Of a DNA stretch of 64,000 nucleotides, positions 16,658 through 24,263 are shown piece after piece. The stretch comes from Novosphingobium lentum NBRC 107847 (GTDB lineage: Bacteria; Pseudomonadota; Alphaproteobacteria; Sphingomonadales; Sphingomonadaceae): the NCBI RefSeq assembly GCF_001590965.1, contig NZ_BCTW01000002.1, positions 124,001 to 188,000 of the forward strand. The letters run 5' to 3'. The stretch's first letter is position 1. The number at the start of each line of letters is the position of its first letter. Both the position numbers and the translations under genes were made by a program. The notes under the pieces are model-generated. The model searched no databases. It was not told the origin of the DNA and saw only the letters and a list, made by a program, of their open reading frames with translations.

Positions 16658-18964
16658 CTACTTGTCCTTCATCACCCACACCCCGTCCCACTCACCCACC
16701 GGGGGCGCCGCCTGCAGCACGCGGCAGCGGTCGATGTAGGTGTGCGACAGGGTGTCTGCTGGATTGAGCGCAAGGCACTTTTCGAAACGCGCGATCGCCG
16801 CATCCCATTTGGCGGCACGATAGGCGGCGATGCCGTCGCCGAAATGGCCGACCACTTCGCCCAGGTTGGGGAACGAGGCGGCATCGTGGTAATCGAGCAG
16901 CTCGAACACCCGCACCGGCTGGGTCTTGCCCTTGACCACCACCAGATCGATGTCGCGCAGGCGGTAAGTCCCACGCAGCTTGTTCACCGTGGATTCGCTG
17001 GCGAGGATCCGCGCCGAATAGGCCTTGCACGCGCTTTCGAGACGGGAGGCGAGGTTCACCCCGTCACCGATCACGGTATAGTCCATGCGCTTGGGGCTGC
17101 CGATGTTGCCCGACACCACCATATCGGTGTTGAGTCCCACGCCCATGTCCACCGTCTTCAACCCGCGCGCGCGACGCCCGACGTTCCATTCCCACAGCTC
17201 GCGGATCATCGAAACGGCCGCGCGCGCCGCGCGATCGGGATCGTCGTCGTGCGCCATCGGCAGGCCGAAGCAGGCCATGATCGCATCGCCGATGAACTTG
17301 TCGAGCATCCCGCCTTCGCGGGTGATGCAGTCCACCATCATCGTGAAGTAGTCGTTGAGGAACGAGACGGTGCCTTGCGCGCCGTATTCCTCGGTAATGG
17401 TAGTGAACCCGCGCACGTCGGTGAACATGATCGTCGCCTCGGCGCTGACCCCGCCGAGCAGATCGAGCGCGTCGACGTCGAGCATCTGCGCCGCGATCAC
17501 CGGGTCCATGTAGCGCGACATCGTCGATTTCATGCGCTTTTCGATGCTGATATCCTCGAACATCAGCATCGATCCCAGGTCCTTGTCGCCTTCGGCAGCG
17601 AGCAGGGGCATGAACGCGAGGTTCACCGATTTCTCCACCCCGCCCAGCGTGACTTTGGCATCGGGGATGAGATCGCTGGCGTGGCTGGCCTGAACCGCGG
17701 CAATGCGGTCCATCACCCAGGCGCTGTCCTCGCCCAGCAGATCGGCCAGCAGACGTCCGGACAACGCATCGGCATCGCATTCCCAGATCCGCGCGGCGGC
17801 GGCGTTGCAGGTCACGATCGCGCCCGCCGGATCGAGCGTGAGCACGCCGTTCGACATGCTTTGCAGCATGCTCTCGTTGTAGTTCTTGACCCGCTGGACG
17901 TCGTCGAACAGCTTGGAATTCTCCAGCGCGATGGCGATTTGCGCGGTGAATGCCTTCAGCCGCTGCTCGTCCTCGTCGGTGAAGATGCCGCCGATCTTGT
18001 TGAGCACCTGGGTCACGCCGATGACCGTGCCGGACTTGTTCACGATCGGCACGCACAGGATCGATCGGGTGAAGAACCCGGTCTGCTTGTCGAACGCCGG
18101 ATTGAACCGCAAGTCGGCGTAAGCATACGGGATGTTCATGCTCGCGCCCGAGGTGAACACCGTGCCCGCGATCCCGGCGTGCGACGGGATGCGGATTTCG
18201 GCGATGTCGCCACCCGCCGTCACGCGTGAAAACAGCGTGTCGGTCACGGTATCGTGCAGGAAGATCGTGGCGCGTTCGGCGCTGAGCATCTGCGTCGTCT
18301 CGCGCACCACGCGCCCCAGCAGGCGCGACAGGTCGAACTCCGAATTGATGTCGGACACCAGTTCGAGGAACGACATCTCCTTCAGCCGGATGCGGTCGAT
18401 CTGTTCGACATATTGCAGGCTGCGCAGCACGATCGCCGCCTGGCTGGTCATTTCGGCGAGCAGGCTGAGGTCGTCCTCGGAAAATTCGCCATCGATCTTG
18501 TTGAGGCACTGCATCACGCCGATGCTTTCGCCCGCCATCGTGCGCACGGGCACGCACACGATGTTGCGCGTGCGATAGCCGGTGCGCTGGTCGACCGAAC
18601 TGTTGAAGCGCGGATCGGAATAAGGATCGTCGCTGAGCACCCATTCGCCGGTCTGGAACACGTGGCCCGCGATGCCGGTGGAATTGAGGATGCGGATCTC
18701 GCGGTTGAGGCCGCCTTGCGCCACGCGCGAATAAAGTTCGCCGCGCGCATCGTCGTTGAGGAACAGAGTGCCGCGCTCGCACGCCAGTTCGCGCGTGGTC
18801 AGCTCGACCAGCTGGTTCAGCACGCCGTCGAGGTTGCCGATCGCGGCGCAGCGTTGCGATACTTCCAGCAACACGTGCGCCCGCCGCAACGCCGCATCCT
18901 TGCGCATACGGCGGATCCGGGCCGGTGAAATTCCGGCATCGGCGAGCGAGGTGACGATGCTCAT
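16658..18964 (-). CDS. GAF-GAF-PAS class III adenylate/guanylate cyclase
   Basis: This 768-residue signalling enzyme contains two GAF domains (about 40-185 and 205-355), a PAS-like segment (about 370-480), a class III cyclase domain (about 500-690) and a C-terminal TPR-like helix pair (about 700-755). The cyclase shows the metal-binding Asp in IMFTDVRGFTTITEEY and another in FIGDAIMACFG. The transition-state residues lie in DYTVIGDGVNLASRLES. The GAF domains carry NKxD/F-like motifs (CLNKIDGEFSEDDL, VLNKIGGIFTDEDE) of cyclic-nucleotide-binding GAFs, so it may sense its own product as in cyanobacterial CyaB1. There is no membrane segment. Its start overlaps the stop of the upstream coiled-coil gene by four bases. 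Confidence 0.9.
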   Translation of the reverse strand: MSIVTSLADAGISPARIRRMRKDAALRRAHVLLEVSQRCAAIGNLDGVLNQLVELTTRELACERGTLFLNDDARGELYSRVAQGGLNREIRILNSTGIAGHVFQTGEWVLSDDPYSDPRFNSSVDQRTGYRTRNIVCVPVRTMAGESIGVMQCLNKIDGEFSEDDLSLLAEMTSQAAIVLRSLQYVEQIDRIRLKEMSFLELVSDINSEFDLSRLLGRVVRETTQMLSAERATIFLHDTVTDTLFSRVTAGGDIAEIRIPSHAGIAGTVFTSGASMNIPYAYADLRFNPAFDKQTGFFTRSILCVPIVNKSGTVIGVTQVLNKIGGIFTDEDEQRLKAFTAQIAIALENSKLFDDVQRVKNYNESMLQSMSNGVLTLDPAGAIVTCNAAAARIWECDADALSGRLLADLLGEDSAWVMDRIAAVQASHASDLIPDAKVTLGGVEKSVNLAFMPLLAAEGDKDLGSMLMFEDISIEKRMKSTMSRYMDPVIAAQMLDVDALDLLGGVSAEATIMFTDVRGFTTITEEYGAQGTVSFLNDYFTMMVDCITREGGMLDKFIGDAIMACFGLPMAHDDDPDRAARAAVSMIRELWEWNVGRRARGLKTVDMGVGLNTDMVVSGNIGSPKRMDYTVIGDGVNLASRLESACKAYSARILASESTVNKLRGTYRLRDIDLVVVKGKTQPVRVFELLDYHDAASFPNLGEVVGHFGDGIAAYRAAKWDAAIARFEKCLALNPADTLSHTYIDRCRVLQAAPPVGEWDGVWVMKDK

Positions 18965-19476
18965 GCGCGGGCTCCGGCAGCCGCGGCAAGCACGGTGCGA
19001 TCGTCGATCTGCGTGCGCAGCGCCTGGACCTGCTGCTGCAGCGTCGCGCGTTCGGCGGCGAACTGCGATTCGGCGCGGACCATGGCGCGCTCGGCTTCGG
19101 CGCGCACCCGTTCGAGTTCGCCGCGCAACTGGCCGATCGCATCGCGCAATTGCGCCGCTTCGGCCGCCCCCGTCGCGCGCGCAACCTGCCCAGCCGCCTC
19201 CGCCTCGATCTCGCGCCGCTCCATTTCCTCGCGCATGGCGTGCACCGTCGCGCGCATCTGGGCCACTTCGTCGGAAGCATCCGCCCGCGCGCGCTGCACC
19301 GCCGCCAGGCTGGCCGCTTCGTGCCGTTCAAGGTCCTGCCGCAGTTGGGCGATGGTGGCCTGCAGTTGCAGGTTCTGCGCGCGCAAGTCGGACACCATGC
19401 GCACGTCGGGTCGTCCATCCAAATCCGAAGCGGCTGCGGAATCGTGTCCGTCCGCGCCGCGCATTACCGTCGCCAT
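18961..19476 (-). CDS. coiled-coil protein coupled to the cyclase
   Basis: About 171 residues from the ATG at 19476 (MATVMRGADG); ATGs at 19542 and 19599 are alternatives. From residue 25 to 155 it is a nearly unbroken heptad-like helix rich in Ala, Glu, Arg and Gln (for example LRAQNLQLQATIAQLRQDLE). It ends with RTQIDDRTVLAAAAGARA. There are no catalytic motifs. The stop overlaps the cyclase start in an ATGA, so the two are made together. It may scaffold or localise the cyclase, but this is inference. Confidence 0.7.
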   Translation of the reverse strand: MATVMRGADGHDSAAASDLDGRPDVRMVSDLRAQNLQLQATIAQLRQDLERHEAASLAAVQRARADASDEVAQMRATVHAMREEMERREIEAEAAGQVARATGAAEAAQLRDAIGQLRGELERVRAEAERAMVRAESQFAAERATLQQQVQALRTQIDDRTVLAAAAGARA

Positions 19477-19698
19477 GCCTGTCTGCCCCCAAGCGCTGTC
19501 CAAGTCTGTGCCGCAACCCCGCCCGCCCCGGCGGTGGGTCATCGTATCGTTCTGTCGGTAAGCGAACCCCGACTGCAAACTTTGCCTGCCCGGCAGCATT
19601 TGTCCAGTGCATGAACCATTTAACGCAAACGCCGCGATCCGTTGTGCGGCGCATCACGGCGCGGCCCAGCTGCGGCAAGGGCGTTGCACCCGCGCAGC

Positions 19699-19727
19699 AA
19701 AAAGGGCCGGCGATCGCTCGCCGGCCC
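19699..19727 (-). terminator. intrinsic terminator of rplM-rpsI
   Basis: GGGCCGGCGA (19704-19713) pairs with TCGCCGGCCC (19718-19727) around a TCGC loop. On the minus strand five T's follow (plus A's at 19699-19703). It lies 42 bases past the rpsI stop. Confidence 0.9.
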
Positions 19728-19768
19728 CTCTGGCCATCCCCGCGAGGGGACGAATGGGTTGGTAAATC

Positions 19769-20368
19769 TTAGCGCTTCGAGAACTGGAAGCTCTTGCGCG
19801 CCTTGGCCTTGCCGTACTTCTTGCGCTCGACCACGCGGCTGTCGCGGGTGAGGAAGCCGGCGGTCTTGACCGCAAGCCGCAAGGCAGGCTCGAACTTCGA
19901 CAGCGCCTGCGCGATGCCGTGCTTGACCGCGCCGGCCTGGCCCGAAAGCCCGCCGCCCTTGACGGTGCACATGACATCGTACTGGCCCGAACGATCGGCC
20001 ACGTCGAACGGCTGGTTGATCACCAGACGCAGCGTGGGACGGGCGAAGTACACTTCCTGATCGCGGCCGTTGACGGTGATCTTGCCCGAACCGGGCTTGA
20101 TCCACACGCGCGCCACGGCATCCTTGCGGCGGCCGGTAGCATAAGCGCGGCCTTGCGCATCGATTTCCTGATCGCGCAGCGGCGCCAGCGGACCACCGCG
20201 CGGCGGCGGAGGAGGAGCGGCATCTTCGCCGAAACCGGCATCGCCGAGGGTGGGCGAATCGGTGGACGAAGCAGCGGCGGTCGCAGCGGCAACCGGCTCG
20301 GCGCTGGTCAGCGCCTTGAGATCGGCCAGGCTCGACACGGTTTCGGTGGCGTTAGGGGTATCGGACAT
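19769..20368 (-). CDS. rpsI: 30S ribosomal protein S9 with N-terminal extension
   Basis: S9 belongs to the small-subunit head, and its C-terminal tail reaches the P-site tRNA. The core starts at about residue 75 with [21 protein letters not shown] and ends with the conserved [17 protein letters not shown]. Before it lies an unusual acidic, Ala/Pro-rich extension of about 70 residues (including [15 protein letters not shown]). Most bacterial S9 proteins are about 130 residues; this is 199. The ATG at 20368 overlaps the rplM stop as ATGA, which fixes the start and shows coupling. A GTG just before it is unlikely. Confidence 0.95.
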   Translation of the reverse strand: MSDTPNATETVSSLADLKALTSAEPVAAATAAASSTDSPTLGDAGFGEDAAPPPPPRGGPLAPLRDQEIDAQGRAYATGRRKDAVARVWIKPGSGKITVNGRDQEVYFARPTLRLVINQPFDVADRSGQYDVMCTVKGGGLSGQAGAVKHGIAQALSKFEPALRLAVKTAGFLTRDSRVVERKKYGKAKARKSFQFSKR

Positions 20369-20847
20369 CACGCACCCACCTTGTTCTTGCGGTTGAGTGA
20401 AGCAACGTCGAGCGAAACGGGCTGGTTGCCCGCATGCGGATGCTCGTCGCCGGCGTAAAGGTGCAGCGCGCGCATCTGCGCACGGCCGAGCGGTCCACGC
20501 GGGATCATGCGCTCAACCGCCTTTTCAAGCACGCGTTCGGGGAAGCGGCCATCCAGCACCTTGGCTGCGGTCACTTCCTTGATGCCGCCGGCATAACCGG
20601 TGTGCTTGTAATAGATCTTCTGCTTGAGCTTGTTGCCCGTCAGCCGCACCTTGCCGGCGTTGATCACGACAACGTGATCGCCGCAATCGACGTGGGGGGT
20701 GAAGCTGGGCTTGTGCTTGCCGCGCAGGCGGTTGGCGATGATGACGGCGAGCCGGCCGACCACCAGGCCATCGGCATCGATCAGATGCCAGTTCTTTTCC
20801 ACCTCGGCCGGTTTGATCGACCGGGTGACCTTGCTGAGAGCCTTCAT
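20368..20847 (-). CDS. rplM: 50S ribosomal protein L13
   Basis: L13 is an early-assembling large-subunit protein. The 159-residue product starts [10 protein letters not shown] at 20847; the frame stays open further upstream but without homologous sequence. Hallmarks are [48 protein letters not shown] and [13 protein letters not shown] possible -35 TTGACT (plus strand 20943-20948) lies about 95 bases upstream, but no good -10 follows. It forms the usual rplM-rpsI operon. Confidence 0.97.
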   Translation of the reverse strand: MKALSKVTRSIKPAEVEKNWHLIDADGLVVGRLAVIIANRLRGKHKPSFTPHVDCGDHVVVINAGKVRLTGNKLKQKIYYKHTGYAGGIKEVTAAKVLDGRFPERVLEKAVERMIPRGPLGRAQMRALHLYAGDEHPHAGNQPVSLDVASLNRKNKVGA

Positions 20848-21075
20848 GGCTGGGTCTGTTCCCTGATTGGTGCGACGCAAGTCTCGCGAAAATGCGAACC
20901 CCGTGGCGCGGAAGCGGCGTCTCTGTTCGAATTGGGCCGATAAGTCAAGCAATCCGCCACTTTGCGAAGAGGTAACATAATACCTTGATGGTTGCGGTGC
21001 GCTTCGGAACACCTTCCGCGCAAGGTATCGGGGTGTCGTGGAGATATGAAAACTGGATGCGCCTACCCGTCCCGA

Positions 21076-22176
21076 TCAGATGGGGTGCGCAGTCCTTCGA
21101 GCCTGCGCGCCCTGCCCGTGTGCGCCCCACGTCGTTGCGGCGACGAGCAGTGCGCCGACCAGCTGGTGCAGCACCGCCAGCGGCAGCGCCACTCCGCTGT
21201 AGACCGTCGCCACGCCGAGCAGCACTTGCGTCCCGAACGCCACGTGGATCGCGACCGAGGCCGACCGCTCGCTGCGACGCACCTTGCGCGCCAGCACGAT
21301 CAGCGCGGCGACCACAGCCCAGGCCCACCAGCGATGGAGGAAGTGGACCAGCAGCGGATCGCCGGTGAACGCATGGAGCATACCTTGGCGCCAGTCGATG
21401 CCGTCGGGAACGAACGCGCCCTGCATCAGCGGCCACGCAGTCCAGTTGAACCAGCCGCCGCCCGCCACCGTCCCGGCGCGCATTCCGGCCACGAACGCGC
21501 CGAGCAGCAGTTGGACGAACAGCATCGCCAGCACCAGCGCCGCGAACGGCGTCAGCGGCGCCCGCGCCTCGCCCCGGGCCAGCGCGCGCAAATCGAGCGC
21601 GGTCCAGACCAGCCCCGCCAGCGTGAACAGCGCGGTCAGCAGGTGTGCCGCCAGCCGCAAGTGGCTGACCTTGATGTCATGCACGATGCCCGACTTGACC
21701 ATCCACCAGCCGATCGCGCCCTGCAGCCCGACCAGCGCGATCAGCGCCAGCAGGCGCGGCTTGTAGCCCGGCGGGATGCGCCCGCGCACCCAGAACAGCG
21801 CGGTCACCGCGATCAGCACCGTGCCGATGGCGCGCGCCAGCAGGCGGTGGACCCATTCCCAGAAGAAGATCGTCTTGTACGTCGCCAGCGTCATCCCTGC
21901 CGGGCCGTTGACCAGCTGGAACTGCGGGGTCTGGCGATAGGCGTCGAATTCAGCCTGCCACTGCGCGGCGGACAATGGCGGCAATGTGCCCGAGACGACG
22001 TTCCATTCGGTGATCGACACGCCCGATTCGGTCAGCCGGGTGATCCCACCGACGACGACGATCCCGGCGACCAGCGCGGCGACCAGCAGCAGCCAGCGCG
22101 CCAGCGCAAGCGGGGCCGCACCGCGCCCTGCGGCAGCGCGCGAAACCGTCGATGCGGAAGGGGCAACAGCGTCCAT
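21076..22176 (-). CDS. ctaA: heme A synthase (COX15/CtaA)
   Basis: This membrane enzyme oxidises the C8 methyl of heme O to make heme A for aa3-type oxidases. I start at the ATG at 22176 (MDAVAPSAST, 366 residues); the longer frame upstream adds a Pro/Ser-rich stretch unlike the family. Eight membrane segments can be traced. Key pieces are GGITRLTESGVSITEWNVVSG, FFWEWVHRLLARAIG, HDIKVSHLRLAAHL and VHFLHRWWAWAV, which hold the heme-ligating histidines. It stands alone and diverges from the merC-like gene over 115 bases. Confidence 0.94.
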   Translation of the reverse strand: MDAVAPSASTVSRAAAGRGAAPLALARWLLLVAALVAGIVVVGGITRLTESGVSITEWNVVSGTLPPLSAAQWQAEFDAYRQTPQFQLVNGPAGMTLATYKTIFFWEWVHRLLARAIGTVLIAVTALFWVRGRIPPGYKPRLLALIALVGLQGAIGWWMVKSGIVHDIKVSHLRLAAHLLTALFTLAGLVWTALDLRALARGEARAPLTPFAALVLAMLFVQLLLGAFVAGMRAGTVAGGGWFNWTAWPLMQGAFVPDGIDWRQGMLHAFTGDPLLVHFLHRWWAWAVVAALIVLARKVRRSERSASVAIHVAFGTQVLLGVATVYSGVALPLAVLHQLVGALLVAATTWGAHGQGAQARRTAHPI

Positions 22177-22259
22177 CGGCTTGAGCCTGTGCGTCTGCGT
22201 CCCGCCCAGTGCAAGTGCAAATCGGGCGCGGATCGTGGCGCAAACGGCAACGGTTGCGC

Positions 22260-22275
22260 GATGATACAACATTAC
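22260..22275. promoter_or_regulatory. Zur/Fur-like box candidate before the merC-like gene
   Basis: ATGATACAACAT (22261-22272) matches the palindrome ATGTTATAACAT, a form typical of Zur operators in proteobacteria, at 10 of 12 positions. The AT-rich patch ends 16 bases before the merC-like start in otherwise GC-rich DNA. MerC-like membrane proteins are metal-linked, so zinc or metal control is plausible. It was matched by eye only. Confidence 0.35.
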
Positions 22276-22291
22276 ATATATATCCGCCACG

Positions 22292-22666
22292 ATGACCGAT
22301 GTCCCCACCGCCTCCAATTCCCGGCTCGACCGGCTCGGCGTGCTCCTTTCGGGGTTGTGCGCGGTGCATTGCGTGGCGGGACTCGGGCTGGTCGGCCTGC
22401 TCGGCGTGGGGGGCGGCGTGCTGCTCAATCCGGCGATTCACCGCATCGGCCTGGCGCTGGCGATCTGCGTCGGCGCGGCGACGATCGGCATGGCGGCCTT
22501 GCGCCACGGCCACAAGCTGCCGCTGGCGATCGGCAGCGTCGGCCTGGCGTTGATGGCCACGGCGGTGATCACCGGCCACGGGTCGGCCGAAGCGCTGCTG
22601 ACCATCACCGGCGTCGCCTGCGTGGCCACCGCACACGTCATCAACATCCGCCGCGGCGCCTGCTGA
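22292..22666 (+). CDS. MerC-domain membrane protein
   Basis: This 124-residue protein has four hydrophobic segments and the MerC motif LSGLCAVHCVAGLGLVGLLG. The Cys and the Cys-His close to it in the first helix are the metal-contacting residues of MerC mercury-uptake proteins. A further Cys lies in GVACVATAHV and one at the C-terminus. No merA, merP or merR is nearby, so mercury resistance is not implied; relatives outside mer operons are thought to be involved in metal homeostasis. An AT-rich box resembling a Zur site stands just before it. Confidence 0.8.
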   Translation: MTDVPTASNSRLDRLGVLLSGLCAVHCVAGLGLVGLLGVGGGVLLNPAIHRIGLALAICVGAATIGMAALRHGHKLPLAIGSVGLALMATAVITGHGSAEALLTITGVACVATAHVINIRRGAC

Positions 22667-22729
22667 AACGACGCGCACTCTTGCGCAACGGACGTTGCGT
22701 TGCGCGCCTCTCCCGTTAAGACGCAGGCC

Positions 22730-23746
22730 ATGGCCAGCTCCCCCCACCCGCAGACCCTGTCGCTTACCGTCAACGGCGAGCAACGCCGCGCCGATCCCGG
22801 CACCATCGCCGATCTGGTGCGCAGCCTCGATCTGGAACCGACCAAGGTCGCGGTGGAACGCAACGGCGAGATCGTGCCCCGCTCCACGCTGGGCAACGTG
22901 ATGCTGGCCGATGGCGACGTGCTGGAAATCGTCCATTTCGTGGGCGGCGGACAGGGCGCCATCGACGTCGCGACCGACGACGATTCGTGGGAGGTCGCCG
23001 GGCGCCGCTTCACCTCGCGGCTGATCGTGGGCACCGGCAAGTACAAGGATTTCGCGCAGAACGCCGCCGCCGTCGCCGCATCGGGCGCCGAGATCGTCAC
23101 CGTGGCGGTGCGCCGGGTCAACATCTCGGACCCCAAGGCGCCGATGCTGACCGACTTCATCGACCCCAAGAAGATCACCTACCTGCCCAACACCGCCGGC
23201 TGCTTCGATGCTGACAGCGCGATCCGCACGCTGCGGCTGGCGCGCGAGGCAGGCGGCTGGGATCTGGTCAAGCTGGAAGTGCTGGGCGAGGCCAAGACGC
23301 TCTACCCCGACATGCGCGAGACGCTGAAGGCGACCGAAGTGCTGGCGAAAGAAGGCTTCCTGCCGATGGTCTACTGCGCCGACGATCCGATCGCGGCGAA
23401 GCAGCTGGAGGAAGTCGGCGCGGTGGCGATCATGCCGCTGGGCGCACCGATCGGATCGGGCCTGGGCATCCAGAACCGCGTGATGATCCGCCTGATCGTG
23501 GAAGGCGCCAGCGTGCCCGTGCTGGTCGACGCCGGCGTCGGCACCGCCAGCGATGCGGCAGTGGCGATGGAACTCGGCTGCCACGGCGTGCTGATGAACA
23601 CCGCCATCGCCGAGGCCAAGGACCCCGTGCGCATGGCCCGCGCGATGAAACTGGCGGTCGAAGCGGGGCGCGAGGCGTACCGCTCCGGGCGGATGGCGAC
23701 GCGCAAGTACGCCGATCCGAGCAGTCCGCTGGCGGGGTTGATTTAG
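22730..23746 (+). CDS. thiSG: fused sulfur carrier ThiS - thiazole synthase ThiG
   Basis: Residues 1-75 are a complete ThiS-like ubiquitin fold ([20 protein letters not shown] to [14 protein letters not shown]). Residues 85-338 are ThiG ([20 protein letters not shown] onward). ThiG condenses deoxyxylulose phosphate, dehydroglycine and ThiS-borne sulfur into the thiazole of thiamine. The Schiff-base Lys lies in [17 protein letters not shown]. The ThiS double glycine, normally the free C-terminus that is thiocarboxylated, is buried in the fusion. The ATG at 22730 gives a normal ThiS start; a frame from 22700 is open. Only 63 bases separate it from the upstream gene, and no TPP riboswitch fits there. 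Confidence 0.93.
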   Translation: MASSPHPQTLSLTVNGEQRRADPGTIADLVRSLDLEPTKVAVERNGEIVPRSTLGNVMLADGDVLEIVHFVGGGQGAIDVATDDDSWEVAGRRFTSRLIVGTGKYKDFAQNAAAVAASGAEIVTVAVRRVNISDPKAPMLTDFIDPKKITYLPNTAGCFDADSAIRTLRLAREAGGWDLVKLEVLGEAKTLYPDMRETLKATEVLAKEGFLPMVYCADDPIAAKQLEEVGAVAIMPLGAPIGSGLGIQNRVMIRLIVEGASVPVLVDAGVGTASDAAVAMELGCHGVLMNTAIAEAKDPVRMARAMKLAVEAGREAYRSGRMATRKYADPSSPLAGLI

Positions 23747-23760
23747 GGGGTAAGGCGTTT

Positions 23761-23854
23761 AACCAAGCCCCGCATCGAGTGCGGGGCGACGGGATGGAGG
23801 AGCAAGCCCGCCCCTCCCCCGTCGCCCCGTGCTTGACACGGGGCTTGGCTAACC
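23761..23854. repeat. paired inverted palindromic repeats (REP-like)
   Basis: A unit at 23761-23793 (AACCAAGCCCCGCATCGAGT, then GCGGGGCGACGGG) faces an inverted near-copy at 23818-23854. Each unit is itself a hairpin through GCCCCG and CGGGGC. The pair is like a bacterial interspersed mosaic element and can fold into one long stem. The right unit overlaps the last bases of the GIY-YIG gene. A third unit stands on the gene's other side at 24195-24229. Confidence 0.8.
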
Positions 23855-24160
23855 CTGACCGCTATCCGCCGCGAACCACTCTTCCCACAAGTCGCGCCAG
23901 TCCGGGTTGACCGCCTCGATCAGTGCGAACTTCCAGTCGCGCTTCCATTTCTTGACCAGCTTTTCGCGCGCGATCGCGGCCTCGATTGTGTCGTGGCGCT
24001 CGGCATGGACGAGCATCGTCTTGCCGAAATCCGCCACGTGCGCGGAGCCCCTGCCCTCGCGGTGCTGGTGGACGCGGCGGATGAGATCGGACGTGACGCC
24101 GACGTATAGGCCGCCACGGTAGCGGTTGGCCATGATGTAGACCCAGCCGCCCTTTGCCAT
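23849..24160 (-). CDS. GIY-YIG nuclease-domain protein (YhbQ-like)
   Basis: This 103-residue protein is a stand-alone GIY-YIG domain. GWVYIMANRYRGGLYVGVTS carries the motif, then LIRRVHQHREG with the catalytic Arg, and a conserved Glu later (EAAIAREKLVKKWKR). Members of this UPF0213/YhbQ-like group are small, abundant and poorly understood; DNA cleavage has been suggested for some. There is no leader peptide. It is tightly framed by three copies of a palindromic repeat, one of which overlaps its stop codon, which may reflect a mobile repeat-gene unit. Confidence 0.9.
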   Translation of the reverse strand: MAKGGWVYIMANRYRGGLYVGVTSDLIRRVHQHREGRGSAHVADFGKTMLVHAERHDTIEAAIAREKLVKKWKRDWKFALIEAVNPDWRDLWEEWFAADSGQG

Positions 24161-24194
24161 GTTACGTTTATGCGCAAGCGCTGGGTGGAAGGAA

Positions 24195-24229
24195 AGCCAA
24201 GCCCCGCATCAAGTGCGGGGTGACGGGGG
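24195..24229. repeat. third copy of the REP-like palindrome
   Basis: AGCCAAGCCCCGCATCAAGT followed by GCGGGGTGACGGGGG repeats the unit at 23761-23793 in the same orientation with few changes. It lies between the GIY-YIG start and the maeB stop. Confidence 0.8.
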
Positions 24230-24263
24230 TTGAGATGGCGAGCGCGGCGCCATGACCGCTAGC

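Noticed and set aside
22667..22729. TPP riboswitch before thiSG
   Set aside because: Only 63 bases are available and the conserved CUGAGA and ACCUGA elements are absent.
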